From NCBI GenBank assembly GCA_964625175.1, contig CAZVAO010000085.1, positions 1-10,400 of the forward strand: a stretch of 10,400 bases of DNA, read 5' to 3'. The notes under the pieces are model-generated. The model ran no database searches, had not been told where the DNA came from, and worked only from the letters and a program-made list of their open reading frames with translations. Shown piece after piece: positions 5,806-10,400 of the stretch. Within the stretch, counting starts at the first letter, position 1, and every line of letters starts with the position of its first letter. This DNA comes from CAZVAO01 sp964625175 (GTDB taxonomy: Bacteria; Bacillota; UBA994; PWPR01). A program made the translations under genes and the position numbers.

Positions 5806-7491
5806 CTAAACTATTTTAGCAATTCCATAGGTTTTTGTTGTCTTTTCAATCTCTATTCGTGCGCGCTTGCCGACATAGTCGCCGCCCTGCTGCACTTGGA
5901 TCACGTAACCGTTGATGCGGGCGATGCCAATCTTAGCATTACTCTGATGGTGATTTTCGATTACAACTGTAAATCGATCGCCGACGCTAACCGGTAAAGC
6001 TTGTAGTTCAACCGATTTTGCGGTGCCTGAAGAGATGATTGACCAATCTTTAATCTGCCGATGTTCTGCCCCGCGGATAAAGATCTGACCTTGGCATTCT
6101 TTCTCTATGCGATTCAAATTAGAACCACCTGCTCCAATGAGAACGGCTGCTACGAGAGGATTGACCTCAATTAACACGGCTTCGCTCTCATAGGTTAAGA
6201 AGAACTTCTTCAATTCGTTCTCCAAGAAACTGCCCATCGCATCCTCAGACATCATCGTGCCCGTGCCTTCACAATACGGGCACTCTTTTTGCAAGAGCTC
6301 AGATAAGCCATAATTCATTTTCTTACGAGTCATCTCAATCAAACCTAAACTCGTAATCCCTAAAACATCGGGCTGCGATCGGTCGCTGATCATCGCTTCT
6401 TTTAAAGCATCAATCACTTTGGTACGATTTAAATCGGTGTTCATATCAATGAAGTCTGCAATAATAATTCCACCAATATCACGCAGTCTCAACTGTCTCG
6501 CAATTTCGGCAGCGGCTTCTAAATTGGTTTTCAAGATGGTGTCTGCTAAATTACTTTTTCCAACAAATTTGCCGGTGTTCACATCAATAACCGTTAATGC
6601 CTCGGTGCGATCAATGATGAGGTTCCCCCCACACTTTAACCATACTTTGCGCTTTAACGCCTTGTTAATTTCGCCCTCGACACCATAGGTATCAAAAATA
6701 TTGCGCTTTTGCGTATAATGGAACACTTTATCTACGATTTGTGGCGCTAGATCACTCGCGATGGATAGCACACGTTCATAAACTTTGCGATCGTCTACCA
6801 TAAAACGGGTTACGTCGCTTTCAAAAACATCTCTTATTGAACGGAAAATGAGATCTGCATCCTCATGTAATAGAGCGGGCGCCTTTACCGTTTTTGCTTT
6901 TTGTTTAATGTTGTTCCATAAACGCTTCAAAAATTCAAAATCTCTTTGCAGCTCCGCTTGGCTAACGCTAAGCGCTGCTGTGCGAACGATTAAGCCTTCC
7001 TTGCTGGATAATGAGTTTGCAAGGCTCTTAAGACGCTTGCGATCACGCTCGCTGTTCACCCTGTGTGATACCCCTATACGGGTATCCAAAGGTGTGTAAA
7101 CAAGATATCGCCCCGGCAACGAGATGCGCGATGTCACACGGGCCCCCTTTGTTCCCAAAGGTTCTTTCGTTATTTGAACAATAACGTCTTGATTCTGATG
7201 CAAAATTTCGTTTATTTTACGTCGTTTTCGCTTTGAAGGTTGTTGTTTTTGATAAACATCACTAAATGCTACGGCATTCGTTACATAAAGATAACCATTC
7301 TTCTCTAAACCGATGTCAATAAAAGCCGCTTGCATTCCTGGTAAAACGTTTGTGACTTTACCCTTATAAATATTCCCCGCTAAGCGCTGTTGATCGTGTT
7401 TCTCGAAGTAAATCTCCTGCAACTGGCCATTCTCCATCAATGCAAGTCGAATATCACGAGCATTGACGTTTACAATAATTTCACTTGCCAA
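5806..7491 (-). CDS. rng: RNase E/G family endoribonuclease (RNase G) with a C-terminal TRAM-like domain
   Basis: RNase G cuts single-stranded AU-rich RNA and takes part in rRNA 5'-end maturation and mRNA decay. The 561 aa protein has an S1 RNA-binding domain at about 38-119 (GNIYKGKVTNVLPGMQAAFIDIG). The catalytic core has metal-binding D303 in VIDVNTGKFVGK and D346 in IIIADFIDMN, and the zinc-link cysteines C404 and C407 in CPYCEGTG. These four residues fall at the same numbers as in E. coli RNase E. Residues about 503-561 (GDRFTVVIE, then IGIARINGYVIQVQ, then YGIAKIV) read as a TRAM domain, another RNA-binding fold. The long unstructured scaffold of proteobacterial RNase E is absent. The start is TTG at 7491, with a GGGGGG ribosome binding site 6 bases upstream. 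No better start exists, since the usual N-terminus EIIVNVNARDIRLALMENG begins at residue 4. It overlaps the DUF2344 gene by 11 bases. Confidence 0.95.
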   Translation of the reverse strand: MASEIIVNVNARDIRLALMENGQLQEIYFEKHDQQRLAGNIYKGKVTNVLPGMQAAFIDIGLEKNGYLYVTNAVAFSDVYQKQQPSKRKRRKINEILHQNQDVIVQITKEPLGTKGARVTSRISLPGRYLVYTPLDTRIGVSHRVNSERDRKRLKSLANSLSSKEGLIVRTAALSVSQAELQRDFEFLKRLWNNIKQKAKTVKAPALLHEDADLIFRSIRDVFESDVTRFMVDDRKVYERVLSIASDLAPQIVDKVFHYTQKRNIFDTYGVEGEINKALKRKVWLKCGGNLIIDRTEALTVIDVNTGKFVGKSNLADTILKTNLEAAAEIARQLRLRDIGGIIIADFIDMNTDLNRTKVIDALKEAMISDRSQPDVLGITSLGLIEMTRKKMNYGLSELLQKECPYCEGTGTMMSEDAMGSFLENELKKFFLTYESEAVLIEVNPLVAAVLIGAGGSNLNRIEKECQGQIFIRGAEHRQIKDWSIISSGTAKSVELQALPVSVGDRFTVVIENHHQSNAKIGIARINGYVIQVQQGGDYVGKRARIEIEKTTKTYGIAKIV

Positions 7492-8182
7492 TTGTTTCCC
7501 CCCTTTCTTTTAAATGTTGTAGTAACACTAATGGTGTTACTAGCTCGGCATTGTTTCTGCCATATAGCTCCAGTCTTGTGGCCTGCCATGTGACATCTGA
7601 GCTGCCTCCGAAAAGCGCAAACAAACTCATAAATTGGCTGATTTTCAAGTTGCCATTTTGACCGGTTTGCAGCTGTACTAAAAACGTATTGTCATTGCAT
7701 ATCGCAAGATCATGAATCCAAGGTCGAATATCCACGTCTCTAACGGCGCGTTTACTGCGACGTTGACGAACGATTGCCGTTGCTTCTTCAATTGACTTCA
7801 GGATTTGGTCTAAGTTTGGCACATGGTCCACAGTCACGAGGTAACGGCTCGATTCGATCCAGGCCATTAAATTGGTGACTTTAGTGGGAATTGCCATACC
7901 CTCAACCAATTCTAATCCAATCGGTAGTGTACGGTTCAGTGTTCGGATGATTTCCGCTACAGCCATTTCGGTATGCAGATTAAGTGATAGATATTCTGCT
8001 TCACTGGCCACGCCTAATTCAATCGGCGGCGAGAAAGAAATCAGCAAATGGGGATTAAATCCTTGCGAGAGCGCCACGGGTAGACCCGCACGGCGCATGG
8101 CCCGTGTGAAGACCCGGAGCATATCGCGATGTGAGATATATTTTTGAAATCCCTGTTTTTTAAATCGAATCCAGTATTGCAT
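7481..8182 (-). CDS. DUF2344 / TIGR03936 radical SAM-linked protein, function unknown
   Basis: This 233 aa protein belongs to the 'radical SAM-linked' family, found beside or fused to the C-terminus of the TIGR03960 radical SAM protein. Its biochemical role is not established. The N-terminus carries the family pattern: IRFKKQGFQKYISHRDMLRVFTRAMRRAGLPVALSQGFNPH, then ISFSPPIELGVASEAEYLSL. There is no signal peptide or membrane segment, so it is cytoplasmic. The frame stays open upstream to 8251, but that part lies within the end of the radical SAM gene. The ATG at 8182 has AGGGAAG about 7 bases upstream and sits one base after that gene's stop (TAATATG), giving the normal family N-terminus. 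The close junction implies coupled translation and a joint function. Its end overlaps the RNase G start. Confidence 0.9.
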   Translation of the reverse strand: MQYWIRFKKQGFQKYISHRDMLRVFTRAMRRAGLPVALSQGFNPHLLISFSPPIELGVASEAEYLSLNLHTEMAVAEIIRTLNRTLPIGLELVEGMAIPTKVTNLMAWIESSRYLVTVDHVPNLDQILKSIEEATAIVRQRRSKRAVRDVDIRPWIHDLAICNDNTFLVQLQTGQNGNLKISQFMSLFALFGGSSDVTWQATRLELYGRNNAELVTPLVLLQHLKERGETIGK

Positions 8183-8183
8183 A

Positions 8184-10025
8184 TTATTCTTCCCTCGCAA
8201 TCTCGAGGTCCACTCCAAAGTCCATACAAACCCCACAATTCGTACAACCACCTTCGCGACAATCCAGGGTCAGTTCGACATTTAGTGCTTTTTGATATTC
8301 CGCCCAGAGGAATTCTTTCGTTACACCCGAATCTAAGTGATCCCACGGTAGGATTTCGCTATAAGGGCGCTGACGCTGGGCATAGAAGGCAGGATCAACC
8401 TGACAATCGCGCCAGGCCTGCTCCCACCGTGCCAATTGAAAATACTCGCTCCAACCATCAAAATAGGCACCGAGTTCGACCGCGCGTTCAATCACAGGTG
8501 CCAAACGACGATCCCCCCGCGCCAAAACGGCCTCGAGATGGGATATTTCGGCATCATGGTAATTGAATTTGATATAACGATAGCGCTTAACGGCACTCAG
8601 CATCATTTTCTGTTTGCGCTTAAACTCAGCCATGCTGTCCTGAGCGACCCATTGAAACGGTGTATGGGGCTTTGGAACAAATCCTGCGGCGCTAATTGTG
8701 ACGTTTAACGGACCGTGTTGACCTAACTTGGCAACGCGATACCCAAGATCAATAATACCTAAGAAGTCTTGCTCCTCTTCTGTTGGTAAACCGATCATGA
8801 AGTACAACTTCACGCGCTTAAGACCCGACTCAACGGCAGCACCAATAGATGACATCACATCTTCTTCAGTGACTTGCTTATTGATGACGTTACGCATGCG
8901 CTGTGTTCCCGCCTCTGGCGCTAATGTTAAGCCAGAACTGCGCACCTTTTGCACCTGATTCGCAATTTCAATATCGTAATTATCAATCCTCAGCGATGGT
9001 AATGAAATATTAATATCTTGAGGAATTAAAATCTCGTTTAAATCAACTAACAGTTCACGAATACACGAATAATCGCTGGTGCTCAAAGACATGAGCGATA
9101 CCTCATCGAATCCTGTATTGCGGATGAGTTCCTGCACTTGATCGGTTAAGGTTTGCACCTTTTTCTCTCTGACTGGACGATAAATATAGCCCGCCTGACA
9201 GAACCGGCAGCCCCGCTGGCAACCCCGGAACACTTCTAAAATCATGCGATTATGGGGCACATCCACATAGGGAATTACAGGAGCAGTTGGATAGAGTGCG
9301 TGATCCAAATCCCTTAAAATGCGTCGCTTCACCCGCGATGGGGCTTTTTCATTCGTTGGCGTGATTGCCGCTATGGTTCCATCATCTTGATAAGTTATCT
9401 CATAGAATGAAGGAATATAGATGCCGCCAATCTCTGCAGCACGCTCTAAGAAAGCCTGTCGATTGGCGCCACTTGCACGCCATTGGCGATGGGCTTCAAT
9501 CAATTCAGGTAACGCCTCTTCGGATTCGCCTAATAGGATCAAATCAAAGAAAGGAGCCACAGGTTCAGGATTTGATGTGCAGGGACCACCAGCAATCACG
9601 AAAGGATCATCTATGCTTCGCTCTGCTGCATAAAGTGGAATCCCGGCTTGGTGCAACATTTGCAAGATTGCGGGATAGCCAAGTTCATACTGCAAAGTAA
9701 ACCCAACCATATCGTATTCCCGTACGGGACGATGTTCTTCCAAAGTAAATAAGGGAATCTCATGTTCAGCCATCAGTTTCGCCATGTCTGGCCAAGGGGC
9801 AAAAACACGTGCCGCTAAAGCATGTTCTTGACTATTAATCAAATGGTACAAAATCTGAAAGCCTGGATAGGCCATTCCGATATCATATAAATCGGGAAAA
9901 GCTAAGGCAATCCGAGTTGTCACTGAAGCAAAGTCTTTTTTGATGCTATTATATTCATGCCCGGTATAACGCGCTGGACGTTCAACCAGAGTTAAGATTT
10001 TTTCTATTTTTTCTGTCAAAATCAA
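8184..10025 (-). CDS. TIGR03960-type B12-binding-domain radical SAM protein, substrate unknown
   Basis: The 613 aa product has three parts. Residues about 30-190 resemble a cobalamin-binding Rossmann domain (ALAFPDLYDIGMAYPGFQIL, then FVIAGGPCTSNPEP). The radical SAM domain begins at about 255, with the iron-sulfur motif C269-x3-C273-x2-C276 in FRGCQRGCRFCQAG, followed by TLAPEAGTQRMRNVINK and VKLYFMIGLPTEEE. The C-terminus holds a second cysteine cluster, C589-x4-C594-x2-C597-x2-C600 (CREGGCTNCGVC), which could bind another cluster or metal. The domain architecture matches a conserved family with no agreed reaction; methylation or another RNA modification is only a guess. The frame is open from a TTG at 10040, but the predicted transcription start falls there, and GGTGGTG lies 6 bases before a TTG at 10025. 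That start gives the usual N-terminus (M-ILTEKIEKILTLVERPARY). A GTG at 10037 or 10034 remains possible. Confidence 0.92.
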   Translation of the reverse strand: MILTEKIEKILTLVERPARYTGHEYNSIKKDFASVTTRIALAFPDLYDIGMAYPGFQILYHLINSQEHALAARVFAPWPDMAKLMAEHEIPLFTLEEHRPVREYDMVGFTLQYELGYPAILQMLHQAGIPLYAAERSIDDPFVIAGGPCTSNPEPVAPFFDLILLGESEEALPELIEAHRQWRASGANRQAFLERAAEIGGIYIPSFYEITYQDDGTIAAITPTNEKAPSRVKRRILRDLDHALYPTAPVIPYVDVPHNRMILEVFRGCQRGCRFCQAGYIYRPVREKKVQTLTDQVQELIRNTGFDEVSLMSLSTSDYSCIRELLVDLNEILIPQDINISLPSLRIDNYDIEIANQVQKVRSSGLTLAPEAGTQRMRNVINKQVTEEDVMSSIGAAVESGLKRVKLYFMIGLPTEEEQDFLGIIDLGYRVAKLGQHGPLNVTISAAGFVPKPHTPFQWVAQDSMAEFKRKQKMMLSAVKRYRYIKFNYHDAEISHLEAVLARGDRRLAPVIERAVELGAYFDGWSEYFQLARWEQAWRDCQVDPAFYAQRQRPYSEILPWDHLDSGVTKEFLWAEYQKALNVELTLDCREGGCTNCGVCMDFGVDLEIAREE

Positions 10026-10031
10026 TCTATT

Positions 10032-10038
10032 CACCACC
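10032..10038 (-). promoter_or_regulatory. Ribosome binding site supporting the TTG start of the radical SAM gene
   Basis: GGTGGTG lies 6 bases before TTG at 10023-10025. The GTG codons inside this site lack any upstream Shine-Dalgarno sequence. Confidence 0.5.
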
Positions 10039-10046
10039 AACTAATA

Positions 10047-10075
10047 ATTATACCTTATTTTCACCTTAATTAATA
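10047..10075 (-). promoter_or_regulatory. Promoter of the radical SAM-DUF2344-RNase G unit
   Basis: A perfect TATAAT lies at 10047-10052. The best -35 at a 17-base spacing is TATTAA (10070-10075), which is weak. Transcription would start at about 10040, leaving a 5' untranslated leader of only some 15 bases. Confidence 0.65.
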
Positions 10076-10154
10076 GACATATGCTTACTTAGGTAATAAT
10101 TTCAACCTTTATCCATCCTCTCACATGTCACCCACCTCTTAATCAGGAGATGCT

Positions 10155-10188
10155 ATAAAAAAGCAAGACTACGCTTGTAATCTTGCTT
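10155..10188 (-). terminator. Intrinsic terminator after the glycine-rich gene
   Basis: In the transcript AAGCAAGATTAC pairs with GTAGTCTTGCTT over 12 bp, with one G-U pair, and closes an AAGC loop (10161-10188). Four further U residues follow at 10157-10160. It lies about 70 bases after the stop codon and isolates the next unit. Confidence 0.92.
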
Positions 10189-10257
10189 TCTTGCTATTTC
10201 ACACACTGATTACTCAGCTAAAAATGAACTAGGTACTGGAAAGCGGTGTTCGTGGGT

Positions 10258-10400
10258 TTACCAAGAACCGCCGCCACCCCCGCCGCCGCCGCCGCCACTG
10301 AAGCCGCCGCCGAAGCTAGAGCCGCCGCCACCAGAACGCGAACGCGTCGGCATTGAAGTCATAGTGGTTTGCATACTACTCATGCTGCTCACAAGATGTC
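10258..10400 (-). CDS. C-terminal end of a glycine-rich protein, possibly DUF2207-like (partial, N-terminus beyond the right edge)
   Basis: The last 46 codons are present before a TAA at 10258-10260. They read HLVSSMSSMQTTMTSMPTRS and RS, then GGGGSSFGGGFS, ten glycines, and SW. Ser/Gly tails of the form GGGFSGGGG...W close many membrane proteins of the DUF2207 family, and similar tails occur in TPM-domain (YgcG-like) proteins often found near lemA. No folded domain is visible, so the family call is only a suggestion from the tail. The open frame, its agreement with the terminator downstream, and the in-frame GGC/GGT codon run support real coding. The terminal Trp after a glycine run is typical of these tails. 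Confidence 0.7.
   Translation of the reverse strand, partial: HLVSSMSSMQTTMTSMPTRSRSGGGGSSFGGGFSGGGGGGGGGGSW

Larger units (their letters stand above)
10041..10257. other. Intergenic region between the glycine-rich gene and the radical SAM gene
   Basis: This AT-rich stretch holds the terminator of the right-hand gene and the promoter of the radical SAM gene. Between them (10076-10154) I see no open frame, no tRNA and no riboswitch-like structure. A TTGAAA at 10100-10105 has only a poor -10 partner (TATGTC). Confidence 0.6.

Noticed and set aside
8182..8251. Longer N-terminus for the DUF2344 protein
   Set aside because: The extra 23 codons lie inside the radical SAM gene and do not resemble the family; a good ribosome binding site precedes the ATG at 8182.
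8041..8346. Minus-strand frame across the radical SAM/DUF2344 junction
   Set aside because: It is a frame shadow. Both real genes read through the region with intact family motifs.
8144..8566. Open frame of 140 codons on the plus strand
   Set aside because: It lies antisense to the end of the radical SAM gene and the start of the DUF2344 gene, has no recognisable domain or ribosome binding site, and its protein is unlike any family. The same holds for the shorter plus-strand frames elsewhere.
10076..10154. Possible small gene or riboswitch upstream of the radical SAM gene
   Set aside because: The ATG codons here run into stops within a few codons, and no convincing paired structure was seen. 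The predicted transcription start also lies downstream of this stretch.

Overview
This is an ordinary chromosomal housekeeping region of a Firmicutes-type (Bacillota) bacterium, read entirely from the minus strand. The evidence for the phylum is the Firmicutes form of the L21/L27 locus (L27 with a cleavable N-terminal extension next to its protease Prp), the B. subtilis-like nadD-yqeK-rsfS-yqeM order, and strong AGGAGG-type ribosome binding sites. An RNase E/G gene, the radical SAM/DUF2344 pair, and an LCP gene between yqeK and rsfS point towards Clostridia or Negativicutes rather than Bacilli. This placement is an inference, and no genus can be named.

Layout in transcription order (right to left): (1) 10258-10400, the glycine-rich C-terminus of a gene cut by the window edge, possibly DUF2207-like, followed by an intrinsic terminator (about 10155-10188). 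(2) 10075-5806, a promoter and three tightly packed genes: a B12-binding-type radical SAM protein, a DUF2344 'radical SAM-linked' protein, and RNase G with a C-terminal TRAM-like domain. (3) 5787-4598, a promoter, a structured L21 leader, rplU, prp and rpmA, closed by a strong intrinsic terminator. (4) 4563-1, a promoter and then obg, nadD, yqeK, an LCP cell-wall ligase gene, rsfS and the start of a yqeM-like methyltransferase, which runs off the left edge.

How the genes work together: most products serve ribosomes or RNA (L21, L27, Prp, Obg, RsfS, RNase G) or nucleotide physiology (NadD, YqeK). Several are linked in other bacteria to slow growth or stress: Obg binds guanine nucleotides including ppGpp, YqeK destroys Ap4A, and RsfS blocks subunit joining. 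The function of the radical SAM/DUF2344 pair is not established, and it is the least understood part of the window.

Three genes appear to start with TTG (radical SAM, RNase G, rsfS). Several start sites were moved downstream from the longest open frame because a ribosome binding site or promoter decides them. I see no mobile element, CRISPR array, tRNA or rRNA, and no clear sign of horizontal transfer.
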